Of a stretch of DNA of 64,000 bases, positions 33,861 through 44,869 are shown in pieces. The position numbers and the translations under genes are program-made. The notes beneath the pieces are model-generated. The model was not told the DNA's origin. It saw nothing but the letters and a program-made list of their open reading frames with translations, and ran no database searches. Within the stretch, counting starts at the first letter, position 1. The number at the start of each line of letters is the position of its first letter. Origin of the DNA: Saksenaea vasiformis B4078 (lineage: Eukaryota > Mucoromycota > Mucoromycetes > Mucorales > Saksenaeaceae); NCBI GenBank assembly GCA_000697055.1, contig JNDT01001937.1:310001-374000 (forward strand), in the 5' to 3' direction.

Positions 33861-35627
33861 ATGTATTCCACAAGGCAGTTCACAAGACGGCAGCCTCTAC
33901 CATATCATCACCCAACATCATCTGTTGCTGACGTGCCGCCTATTGTTCCACAATCGGCGAACAGTAATCATCAACCATTACTTGCCCGACAACAGCTAGG
34001 TCAAGTAGTAACAGTCCAGACTGCCGCACCGTTACATGTCAAGCGACCTGTTGTTCCGATGGATCAGGAAAGTGATCATGAGTCTGACATATCAGGCACA
34101 ATGAACATTGCACAAACGCCGCAGGTAAGAGCGGAAAACTAACTTGGAACGGCTTACATATGAGGTTTTCTCACCTAGCAAGCACATTCTACGAATAGTA
34201 CTGTCCATCTTGATCCATCCACGACAACGACAACAAATGGTATTCCAATCAACGTACCTCATGCGCATGATAATGCAGATACGCATCATTATTCACATGA
34301 TTCTTCGGACACGCACTCGCATCATAATTCATGTACACCTGTCTATATACCACCTTTGCCATCCTGGTTCGAAGTTTTCTCTACACTTACCCCTCCGCAA
34401 AAGACTATATTCACCTGGTTTTTGATCCAATCAACTATAAGTTTTCTCGTTTGGACAGCGGGAGTATACCAAGAAAGCTTGGGTGACGTTTATGCAAAAT
34501 GCGATTGAGCAAGGCTAACTGGGTTATGTAGCTGTCACTGGGTTTTCATATCTTGCATTTTTTGACGCATTAGGTGTTCTCAATCTTTTTATTTCCAACG
34601 TAATCAAGGGTAACCACATTTATGGAGTATCAAATACGAAGCGTCCATACGGGTAATGATGAAGGCAGCACATGTAAATGGTGATCACGAACAGTCTATA
34701 GGACGCACCGGTACGAAATTGTTTTTGCTTTAGCCACTGCAATTTATTTGTTATTTGCGGTAATGTACAACACGAAAGAAGTGGCAGAACATTTTCTGAT
34801 GGAAGGGGTTCATGATGAGAACGGGGGGTAAGTGTACAAGGTGCCCCGCTCCCTAAGGGCATATGTAGCTGATAGACAAGTTGTTTTTTCTTCTTAGACG
34901 CAAAGCTTTCGGCATTGGCACGTTTTTCCTGATCAGTATCAATCTTGGTGCCACATTTTTATCCTGTGCTGGTCTCAGGAACCATGAGAATTTTGTTCGA
35001 TGTAGGTGGGACAGGTTTAGATTGGGGTTTTGACCGTGGTATAGTTTTGCGACGGACACCACGAACAGTCCATGGTTTTTCATACAATGTGATTAACCGT
35101 GCTCGCGTACGGCCGATTACTAGTTTGATGTCCAACGTATACTCACGGTCGATTGTATTGTGTGGCACTTTTGTTGTCGTTGCCAACATGCTGGGTGTAG
35201 TCACATATTCTGTAGACATGTTATTAGCATTAGGAGAGTCTGTTGTCATGTTTTATTTGGCTTACCCCACAGCCAAGGCGCTGGCCAAGGTGTTGTTACA
35301 AACCACGCCAGATTCTTTGCTGAACGGCGTTGAAAATCGTCTCCGTGAGGTAAAGAATGACAGCAACGCCTTGAATTCCGAGAGGGGTCAATTCATGTCA
35401 TATCTTAGATTCGGCAGGATCCAAATGTTGCAGCCGTCGATCGCGTCCATTTTTGGCAAAATACGTATGGTAAATGCGTAGGCACACTTGAAGTGCGTTT
35501 GAAATGCGATGCGGATGAGCAGGCTACATTGAATTTCGCATATCAAAAGCTCGAAGGTCTGACGAGTAATGCCATGATAGATGGCGACAGGAGCGAATTG
35601 ACAGTGAGCGTCATTAAATTAGCGTGA
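33861..35627 (+). CDS. ZRG17: Cation diffusion facilitator, ZRG17/SLC30-type zinc transporter
   Basis: Predicted zinc transporter subunit of the early secretory pathway, where Zrg17 partners another CDF protein. Seven exons fit: 33861-34124, 34179-34482, 34532-34652, 34702-34827, 34898-35001, 35045-35349 and 35409-35627. The apparent stops all fall in introns of 43 to 73 nt. The N-terminus is Gln/Pro-rich, then a His-rich segment (HAHDNADTHHYSHD). Transmembrane segments follow (FTWFLIQSTISFLVWTAGVY; AVTGFSYLAFFDALGVLNLF), then TKRPYGTHRYEIVFALATAIYLLF with the CDF-like RYE element. The last CDF helices and LLQTTPDSLLNGVENRLREI precede the cytoplasmic domain. Zrg17/ZnT6 proteins are a divergent CDF branch, and the context here matches that branch best. 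The start codon choice is tentative. Confidence 0.85.
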
Positions 35628-35755
35628 AAAGAAAAGAAAAAGAATGCCCATTGCCCTTTATGCACATTTTTCAATGTCCGCACATCTCAAAACACACCGA
35701 GTTCGTCGGGCCCTGCTTTTTCATGGTTTTTCCAATGCCAGACCCATTGTTCAAG

Positions 35756-37178
35756 ATGGACTTACCCAATTGGTTGTCGTATACGCTTTCTTTTACGGGT
35801 CTTGCTAGCTTAGCAGGCGCAACTTTATTATACCTTTATCAATGTGAGCTCATCTATCCGAGTGCTTACCCAGAGGGATCTAGAAAGGAGGTAGCTGCGG
35901 GATGATAACGATGAGAGGGGTTCTCTTACCCATCTTGACACAGGTTGCCAAGCCTTCCGATTATGGAATGAAGTATACAGAAGAAACGCTTATAACGAAA
36001 GACAATGTCAAATTACACACCTATGTGATGATGTTGCAAGACGAGGAACAAGCACGTCGTGCACCCACCATTCTCTATTTCCATGCAAGTGTTGAATTTT
36101 TTTTCTTTTGCTTTCTGGAATTTGACAGCTATCCATCACTCATACGTCAATCTTTTTCCTTTTCAAAATGATAGGCAAATGCGGGAAACATGGTACGACG
36201 TTTTTCATCGATGTTCCTGAAAATGCTAAAGGATGATTAGGGTCATCGGTTACCGATTGCGAAAATTTTTTATGAGAGACATAAGTGCAACGTGGTCATG
36301 TTGTCATACAGAGGGTAAATCCGGAATCTATTTTGTTTCTATTCACTTGTTTGTTTTAGTTACGGTATCAGTGAGGGAAAACCCAATGAAAAAGGGCTGC
36401 GGATTGATTCTCAGGTACGCCACGGCAAAAGGAAGATGTTTCTTTCCTTCAGATTAGGAGCCTAACGATGTCATATAGACTTTATTAAATTATGTCACAT
36501 CGCATCCTGTGCTGAAAGATACCCGACTAGTTGCCTATGGCCAGTCTATTGGCGGCGCAGTTGCGATCGACCTTGTCTCCCGTAATGAAGACGTCTTTTC
36601 GGGCTTAATGATCGAAAATACCTTCTTAAGCTTGGTATGGTTTCGTAAAATCAAAAGCGATTTGACTCACCCTCCACACAAAACAGCCCAAGTTGATTCC
36701 TTCAGTGCTGCCGATGCTCCGATACTTCACATTTTTGTGCCATCAACAGTGGCCATCGGAAACCAATATTCAGCGTATTGTCAGCATACCAATTTTGTTT
36801 CTTTCGGGAGCACGGGATGAACTGATTCCTCCGGCGCACATGGCGAAGTTGTACGAGCTGAGTGAGACGCGCGAGGCCAAGGACTGGGTCCAATTCGAAC
36901 TTGGTATGCACAACGACACTTGTATACAGATCGGCTACTTTGAAGCTATTCGTGAATTCCTCGAACGACGGGTATTAAAAGAAGAGAAGAAAACTGAAGA
37001 AGGAGAAGAAAAGACCGAGCGAACAGTTGAGACTCTCCATATTGAGGATGATCATGAAGAAATGCCGCCTTCGCCAGGAAAACGGTTTGAAACCTATCAG
37101 TTAGTGAGCGGTATGGAAGACGCAGAGGGTATGAAGCATAGCTTCCAGGTTGAAGAGGTTGAATTGGAGGAAGAATAA
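35756..37178 (+). CDS. BEM46: BEM46/ABHD13-type alpha/beta hydrolase
   Basis: Membrane-anchored serine hydrolase family linked in fungi to polarity and the ER; substrate unknown. It starts at ATG 35756 with a short N-terminal hydrophobic segment (LSFTGLASLAGATLLYLY). Splicing joins RKE at 35890 to VAKPSDYG at 35945. The second exon ends at 36084 and is followed by a GC-AG intron (36085-36174) whose donor reads GCAAGT; it restores YFHANAGNMGHR. Later exons give VVMLSYRGYGISEGKP, the nucleophile motif GQSIGG, the acid in GARDELIPP and the His in GMHNDTC. A charged, Glu-rich tail follows the hydrolase fold, longer than in most family members. The gene lies 128 bp downstream of the ZRG17-type gene in the same direction. 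Confidence 0.9.
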
Positions 37179-40100
37179 ACGCTATTGTTCATCAAACAGG
37201 ATCTTTACGCTGTGACAAATAATTGTTATTGAAACGTTTTATACGCCACTTCAAGTAAATATTGCACTAAAGAAGAATTGAATATACGGTCGTTAGTACA
37301 TCCACTTTTCGTCAGAAGATTAATCAACTTACATGAACATCATATCTTCAGTAGACACAAAATTTATTCGACCAGCAAAAAAATAACTCTTGGTTAGTAA
37401 ATGAAAGATGCTATGATGTCTTTTAGCTCACTCTCGGAGGGGTAATCCCACGATTACGTGGGTACCCAGCCCCGCAACTGAAGCGGTAGGAACGGGTGGA
37501 GGTACATGACGGGCATCCGAGAGTCGTCGTCGATTGTTGAAGAGTCTGCAGAAGGCTTCAAAAGTTGCAGCATCTGGCGGTCTATCACGAGAAAAATGAG
37601 TGACACTGAGTATGACAACGTTTACTTACTTCAGCGGTGAGCAAAATTACACACACAGCCAAGACGGTTCGGGACAGAGGCCATACAGCCTAAACAACAG
37701 GCAAAAACATGAATAATCTTACAGATGTAATGAAAGATTAGCATCCTTACTGGAGATGTTGCAAAGAAGAAAAAGTAATAATTCGTGCGTATCTTTAAAT
37801 ACAGATTATTCTGGTGGGAACCTCATCTTGAAACATTTCTGTGTCTTGTGAATCGCCTTAACATAGCGCTTTAGGCGGAACAATTTCCTTTCTTAAGACG
37901 TTTTCCAATGGGATACTAATAACCCATCACGGTAAAGATGAACTTTCTAATGCAAAGTCCATTTATCAAAGAGTGGACTGTTTATTGGGTGAACTTAAGG
38001 ATATACCTCGAAGCACAGGCTTCATCTGGAAGTAGCGCCGAATAAATTCGCGACGATGATACATCAGGTCCACGCTACGACGTCCTCAATACGTCATGAG
38101 TTCCGCTGACGTAAAGTTTGTGAGTGTATGGACAACGATAAGTGCCTTCCACGTTTATCATACATATCTCCATCAGAGGATGAAATCATTACTGGCTCTG
38201 ACGGCGCCATGATCGGGTCCGAACTTGTAACACATTGCAAAGGACCTGAAGCAATGCACTGTCCACAAGGCTTTGTTTTGCCGAGGGAGGGAAAGTATGC
38301 AAACACAGACCAAAGTGCAGAAAGAACGCATATAGCTTTTATGTACGATAAATTGAGCTGCTTATGGAAATGCAGAAATATCTTGCGATAAACAGTACAG
38401 GACACTTTGCCAAGCTTTCCTTTCTTTCTTTTACTTTTGGTGCGAACAGCAGTTCAAGTCATGGCGCCAAAAGTGTTACACCATGTGTGATGGTCTAAGC
38501 GTAATACAAGAATTTGCCTTAACCACGATGCTAAACAGCTGAAACGGAGAGTCCCTGCCATTGCAGTATGTAACATGAACCAGAATCACTGACGGCCGAT
38601 CTGTCAAAAAAATGTAGAAACTGGTCGCAGACAAGCAAATTCAACCTTACCAAAAAGGTACACCGTTTGTGCTTTGGTTAGCCATTAGTGACGGTAGTTC
38701 AGTAACCGAAGCGCAGGTATGCAGCAGCTGCTATATTAGCAAATGCTGGCCAAGAGACGGAGACAATATCTCCCAAGATTTATCGTTGCTACTTCATTAA
38801 AAGAGATAACCCAATATCATATGAGAGAGTACTGTATGAGTTTGTTATCTATCATTCCGAGTGGATGTAACTTAGGAGGTGGATAAACGCCCCTGCTATA
38901 GACAAAATAATCACCAAACGTTGAAAGGATCATCAATCATCACATTTGGTCACTACACATGAAGAAATGTCAAAACCTCAAGGCATAGGATTATTTGCAT
39001 GTTATGTAGTTAAGTCTCTTTAAGCTGTGCCTGACGTATCGTGTCATATTTTAACCTTCATCCGGGGGTCCTTGTACAGTGCGTCAGAAGTGCGCAGAGA
39101 AAACTCCAAGGTAAGGATATAATCCGTGATTTTGGACTTCAACGAGTTTTTTCAATAAAACCTTATGGCAATTCTCGGAGATTTTTTCTTTTTGTCCAAA
39201 GAAAACGGCTTTATGCAGATTAGCACATTCATACTACATGGAAGCATCGTTCTAAGATATTTCAAGGACTGCAGTATGTGTTCAAGGTAGCAGCATGGTG
39301 TAATATTGCATCTTCAAACAAATATCCTACTAAACGAGATAGGTCCACATGAAGGGCATCGGATGTCAGTGTATCTGTATGGACACGTGCAGATGTACTT
39401 CGGCAGCATCCCGAAAGAGAGCACTGGCCTCAGTTGTGCCCACAGCTGGATACAAGCAACATGATCTTTAACTGCAGTTCAGCGACGAAGGATCGAATCT
39501 AGGGTAACCGCAACCTGCATTTACGCTGAGCATAGCATGCTATATCGACGTGTCAGCGAAGGTGCACCAGCCTTCTATGCTTTCTTTTATAGATTCGGCA
39601 GTTGAGGAATAGTATGCTCAACGTCCTATCGAACGCTTACGAACGAGCTGGTGATAATACATTTCCATACATCTTAAACTGTTTGGTCGAAAATTATTTA
39701 CTCATTGAGATACCTTTTTTTTGTCGACCTCAAACTCTGAACATGTGCGCTGTTACACAGTGCTTGGTCTTCCGAACCAGAAACAAGGGGAAATGCTAAC
39801 GGAAGTTATACGTCAGTTCAAACATCAGTTCGCAAATATTACAACAAGCGACAGTTGCATGTAAATGGATTAGAAGGAAATGGATAGAATCCATAATACG
39901 GCGTGGTGATGTATGGGAATGGCTGGGGGCCACCGTTCATGAAAGGCAGCGTTACCGTCTTTCCGGGCGTGTTACATGAACCAATGAATTAACGCAGGAC
40001 TACCGAAGGTTGATCTGTCAAATGCAGACAAGTAGTCGAGAAAAAAAAAGGAACCAAGATAACAGCACGTGTTCATGTACAAACAAGTTGCTTTGTTTGG

Positions 40101-40273
40101 ATGAGAAGGATTGGCGCCGTCCCTGAGGAATTTTGCGACCGCCACGGTTTTCTTGAACGGCTTCATGTTAGCGGATTTCGAATTATGCTTGAAACACTAC
40201 AGGTCGAGCTCTCTTCACCAAGTATGGCGACAAGAATTCCTCAGCGAGTTTCCTTTTTAACGTTTCCGACAAG
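37179..40273. other. Mostly unassigned stretch with coding-like fragments and a repeat copy
   Basis: On the minus strand 37430-37590 is open in two frames after a TGATAG acceptor. An ATG exon near 38050-38065 (MYHRREFIRRYFQ) ends at a GTATAT donor. I could not join these into one convincing protein. The segment 37650-37805 belongs to the three-copy repeat described separately. A short sequence near 38570-38640 recurs near 39970-40040. From 38400 to 40100 I see nothing convincing. Confidence 0.4.
37650..37805 (-). repeat. Repeat R3: TATTTAAA box plus intron-like segment (inverted copy)
   Basis: On the minus strand it reads TATTTAAAG, then a GTAAGG about 70 nt on, then GATTATTCATGTTTTTG, a TTTAG and CTGTCCCGAACCGTCTTGGC. 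This matches R1 at 52.67-52.86 kb over its whole length with gaps; the last block is almost identical. Confidence 0.65.
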
Positions 40274-41605
40274 ATGCCAGACATTGCAACTCTTCGCGCT
40301 TCTACAGATGAGCTTATCTGTGCTGCTACCCCAAAGACCAAAAGACACAGCGAAAAGGAGCACGACATGCCAATGACCGACCGAACGGCCCCCAGCAAAT
40401 TACGATCACCATCATCGCAATGTCAGATGACCGCGCATAAGGACCAACGATCGTTAGAGCAAATCGAGTCAATAGCTCCGTCCAGTCAGAAGAACCTGCT
40501 CCTGAAGAATCTGAGTTTTATTTGCGTGTGGTATTTGTTTTCAACCATCTTGTCACTGTACAACAAGCATTTGATGGGCAAAGATCGCCTTGGATTTCGC
40601 TTTCCGTTACTTGTAAGCGCTGTGCATGCAGGTCTACACAGCGTAATATCCAGGTTCCTGGTCACTCGCAGCCAGACCTACCCTGTGCGCCAATTATCCT
40701 TTTCAGACTATCTCTGCAAAGTGGTACGAGTAACCCCGATTGCATGTTGCAAGGCCCATTGAAAAATTCTACTTTTGAAAGGTCCCATGTGGCGTTGCAG
40801 CCGCGCTCGAAATTGGCTGCTCCAACGCCTCTTTGATGTCCGTCACACTTTCCTTTTACACTGTCGTCAAGTCAAGCACTCCGATCTGGGTCCTGCTGTT
40901 CTCATTTATGCTTGGACTCGAGCAGCCACGCTGTACATTGATAATCATCATTACAATGATGGTACTTGGCGTCATTCTGACAGTCAAAGGAGAAACAGAA
41001 TTTGATATGTTTGGTTTTGCCTTGGTTACCGTTGCAGCAATTGTATTTGGTCTTCGATGGACAATAACACAAGTACTGTTACAACACAATGAACTAGGAG
41101 GCCCCTTAATGACGATGAGCTATATCAGTCCTGTTATGTTCATTACAATGTTTACATTAAGTCTAGTACTTGAACAACCACATTTTGAAAGCTTGGCTGA
41201 ATTAACTGCAGCTCTTGGCTGGATGGGGCTTGGCGGACTGCTAGGTAACTAAAACAGAAAATAAGGGGGAGGATGGAACCGTGCGTTTTAATATCCAAGT
41301 CTATTTAGCGCTGACGATGACCTTGGCGGAACTCTCCTTGATCAAGAATACCAGTACGGTCACATTGAGTGTGACAGGCGTCAGCAAAGAGATAGTGATC
41401 GTCACGCTGTCTGTTCTCATGTATGGTGATGAGCTGACAACAAAAAGCGTGCTGGGGTAAGTTATACTATTTGTAACAAAAAGGGGATAGATGATGTCTA
41501 AACTTTAAAATACGTAGATTGATTACATCGATTTTGGGCATCATTGCTTACCATTACCAAAAATTTTGGAGAACGACGTACCACAAGGCGCAAAAAGAAG
41601 ATTAA
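40274..41605 (+). CDS. Triose-phosphate/nucleotide-sugar transporter family protein (SLC35C2/YMD8-like)
   Basis: Predicted multi-pass Golgi or ER antiporter of the drug/metabolite transporter superfamily. Four exons fit: 40274-40723, 40782-41244, 41309-41456 and 41518-41605. The N-terminal 75 residues are polar and Ser-rich. TM segments start at LSFICVWYLFSTILSLYNK, whose Y-N-K is the typical TPT opening. Later come AAALEIGCSNASLMSVTLSFYTVVKSSTPIWVLLF, with the KSS-x-P/I-W/F-V-L signature, and FGLRWTITQVLLQ. The last exon encodes the final helix (LITSILGIIAYHYQKFW) and a basic tail. The substrate cannot be read from sequence. SLC35C2-type proteins are the best fit by the KSSTPIWVLLFSFMLGLE block; other TPT members are possible. 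Confidence 0.85.
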
Positions 41606-41871
41606 ATCGGGGCATCGAGCCGATTCCGGTCCCTCACTTACGTTGTACTGTGCCACGCTATTAGAGAGATATCCATATTAGGACCATAGAAAAAAGATTT
41701 CCGGTAATCCAAATTAAGCAAACAGTAATTAACAAAAACGAACTTTGTTTTTCTTTTTTGTTCTTCTTCTGAAAACAATAAGTCATGAAACAAGTAAGGG
41801 GGGAAATGAGGTGGATATATATACAAAATGATCTACAAGAACAATGGCTGTTGTGCTGGATTGAAACAGGT

Positions 41872-42273
41872 TTAAGCTTTTTCATTCACACGCGGTGTGA
41901 TTGGATGTATTCTTTTTGATGAAGGTCGAGGAGGAGGTGAAAGTGATGGTAATGGCCACCTTGGTGCTACTGTTTGTTGGTATGTTGGTGGAGGTTTAGA
42001 GACGAATGGTTCGATATTGGCCTGGTAACAGCAATGTCAAAAATTGATACTTCTCGTTATTATTATTATTATTATTATTATTATACCTTTTCTTCCATAT
42101 GTGTATTGTCATCCGTAACGTAGATCAAGTGGGTGCCTTGACCCTTTGGTACTCGACGTGCAATGCCATCAGCATCGACTGTAACTTCGTAGATAGTGAC
42201 CTGTGTATATTAAACTCGATGAGCAAAGATGATACGATAGAGATGGATATCTAACCTTTTCGTGATGTGACAT
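41872..42273 (-). CDS. Unrecognised 93-residue protein in three exons
   Basis: Exons 42256-42273, 42087-42200 and 41872-42021 join cleanly with GTTAGA, GTATAA and CAG-type boundaries. They give MSHHEK, then VTIYEVTVDADGIARRV, and a Pro-rich tail with KPPPTYQQTV and SLSPPPRPSSK. The short first exon and the second intron's (TTA)n tract are why simple frame scans miss it. All junctions keep phase 0. I do not recognise the family. The order, a short beta-rich core followed by a Pro-rich tail containing a PPPTY element (PPxY-like), suggests a small adaptor or WW-domain ligand, but this is inference. It converges on the transporter gene. Confidence 0.6.
42056..42085. repeat. (TTA)n microsatellite inside an intron
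   Basis: About nine ATT/TTA units lying in the intron between exons 2 and 3 of the 93-residue protein gene, next to its donor. Confidence 0.9.
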
Positions 42274-43093
42274 ACAGCAACCCATTGTTGTAATAAGAGT
42301 GATAAAATAGTGTGAAACAAGAAGAAAGGAAGGAGGTGGCAAACGAAGAGAAAAAAAAGTGTTGTCTTATATAAAGACTAGAACCATTTTTGGCCACATG
42401 TCAACAATTCACACAAAAACACAAATTGCCTTTGTACGCCCAGACACTTTAAATTTTTTAACACTCCCCTTGCAACTTGATTACCATGGAATTACCATTT
42501 ATAGATCTTCTTTTATTTCTCTCTTTTAATCATCTTTGAAACATAACCGACCTTACTTTCATCGAAAATCCAAATAAACGAACGAAAGAGTAAACCATTT
42601 TTTTTATCAGCAAGGAATCTCCAACTCTGTCATTTCTCGGCCAATGAGCATGCCATGGCAACGATTAGTCGTACAATGCAGCAATGAGAAAAGCTTGGGA
42701 GAATGGACACGAAGCTTAATACGGTTGCCGAGCACATTAGTACGCTTAAAGTGTAAAGCGTTATCCCACGCAGCCTTTTATGTTTCATGACGATTACAAA
42801 AAATGAGGGCGCCAACATCAGGTTGAGCTTTCCGGGTGATTGACATGTTCACTTGTCAATCACATCAGTACTTCCGGCAATCATATCGAAATAAGGCGTG
42901 CATTGTCATGTTCTGCTAAAAAGTCATCATGATGACAGGGTTTGCGTGGGATGGCTACATCGCACAATCGATCGGCACCAATAAGTATTTTCGGGCCGAC
43001 CACCGATGGCATCTTTTCAGTTGAAACAGCGCAAAGCGTCAGGGGAATAGAATAATCAAGTGGATCATCAAAGGACGTATTCTATTTTACTTT
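42274..43093. other. Intergenic stretch upstream of the 93-residue gene and downstream of ERCC8
   Basis: AT-rich. A minus-strand frame at 42630-42818 is open but shows no motif. I see no gene. Confidence 0.5.
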
Positions 43094-44733
43094 TTATTCC
43101 TCTTCACTTTCACTCCATGTATCCAATTGAACCTTAAATGAATTGTAAAGGTCTGTGTTTTAACATTTATAGTTGTTATGCAGAAACTTTACCTGTTGTG
43201 TATCTTCCTCTTCAACCTGTATTGTAGGCGGCTCCCAAACGAGGATTTCGCAGTCATTCGATCCAGAATATAATTCTTGGAAACCCGGCCGCGTTTCAGT
43301 ACTAGTCACTCGTCCATAGGCCCCCTTCAGTTGTTTTACTAATCGCCCGTCCCATAATCTAAACACTAGCACCTGATGATCATCGCTGGGAACATAGAGT
43401 AAGGGTGGCCACACATCTATATCTGATACTACCGCCTGCATGTACGACTTGAATCGGTTCCGCCACCAAGAGCCGTAATTAACTAGTGCATGCTTGCCTT
43501 GGTCGCAGGTATCCCATAAACGTATCCTTTCATCCAATCCAAGTGTCACCAAATGCCGTCCATCAGGGCTGAATGTCAAACCATTTACACCTTTGCTGTG
43601 CGCCGAGTTAAGTTCAGATAACGGATCACGATCCACTGATCCCATCAGCGACACGAATCAGCGCTTAACAAACAAATGATCCACATTTTTTTCTTTCTGA
43701 AAACATACCTGTATTATATCTGTCTAGTGACATGAGACAGGCAGACGCACGCCGAACGTCCCATAAACGCACCGTGCCATCATATCTAACCGTTGCGCGT
43801 TATAAAAGCAAGACCAGCTGCAACCCTAAGACTTACCCACCCGAGCATAAGATGTGTTCTTGCCTTGGCGACCATGCACAAGACAGCACAGACCCTTGAT
43901 GACCTGTAAGAGAGTGCGTAAATGCGCCGCTTCTCAAATCGCACAGCCGTATCCGCGGATCTTCTGCAGCACCTAGAAGAAATTTATACTGGTCAACGCA
44001 TATATTCTCATTATGAGTTACACACACAGGCTACGAGACAGTGAAACGCAATAGGAGATATCGCCTGAGCATGAACGCGAGATTCTAATGGAAATTCACA
44101 AGCCGGCTTTCGTTTTTGTTTGTTTTCTTTCCTTCATGTTTGGAAAAACCTTACCGTCATTGTGTTTGTATCCCAGGCACGAACAGTAGAATCATAACTT
44201 GAACTGACGAACATCCCTGTATCAAATGGAAACCAGGACACCGTAGAAACAGCATACGAATGGCAATCCTCCCTTTACCAAGCCCTTTCTTTATCAGCCA
44301 AATTTATTCTGCCTGCATTATTATGCATAAAGCATTTACCTCGCTACACTGGCCACTGGCCTTATTTTAACGCGCTTGGTCTGGGGCAACACTTGCAGAT
44401 CGTAGACATGAATCGCCCCGTCTGCGCCACCTGAAAGTAAACTAAGAATGGGTACATGAGCAAACGCCATGAACCACGAAATGCCATCTTAACTATCTGC
44501 ACTCGGTCTGTTCAATCTTGATGGACGTAACTCCACCTAAACATAAACGTATTGTCAGTGCGCCCACAAAGGTGGGCAGCATATTAAAGGAATGAGCGGG
44601 TACCATGGTGAATGGGTTCGATTTCTTTAGTACTGCTCAACTCTATTGAATATGCTCTTCGAGTCGTTTCTGCTCGTTGTAATCGTCTAGGCTTTAATGT
44701 GCCAAATTCACGTTGTTTCAACAAGTTATACAT
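43094..44733 (-). CDS. ERCC8: ERCC8/CSA-type WD40 protein (Rad28 homologue), transcription-coupled repair
   Basis: WD40 substrate receptor of the CUL4-DDB1 ubiquitin ligase acting in transcription-coupled nucleotide excision repair. The N-terminal [20 protein letters not shown] helix is the characteristic CSA opening, so I start at ATG 44733 ([10 protein letters not shown]) rather than at an upstream in-frame ATG at 44811. Blades follow with [33 protein letters not shown] and [16 protein letters not shown], whose W-D-V-R is the DDB1-binding WDxR motif. [11 protein letters not shown] and [15 protein letters not shown] come next. The last exon (43094-43132), after an intron at 43133-43192, encodes [12 protein letters not shown] and matches the acidic CSA tail. 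At least seven exons; the middle ones are approximate. It is divergent from SEC5 with 136 bp between the two ATGs. Confidence 0.9.
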
Positions 44734-44869
44734 GGTAGTATGGTTTGCATAGAAGGAAGCTGGGTTGTCTGCGTTTCGGACACCGCCAAAATGCCATGTG
44801 GGCGGGGCCACTCCCGCATCGCTTTCCCTTCATTGCCCTACGAAGTTACTTCTTAATCTTTTTTTAATA
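44734..44869. promoter_or_regulatory. Bidirectional promoter region ERCC8/SEC5
   Basis: 136 bp separate the two start codons, so transcription of both genes must start within or near this segment. No canonical TATA box is obvious. Confidence 0.55.

Noticed and set aside
34480..35050. In-frame stops in the ZRG17-type gene suggesting a pseudogene
   Set aside because: All of them fall inside short introns with good donors, CTAAC-like branch sites and acceptors; the spliced frame is open.
44734..44811. Upstream in-frame ATG at 44811 as the ERCC8 start
   Set aside because: The 26 extra residues have no counterpart in the typical CSA N-terminus, and the stretch is also the SEC5 promoter region.
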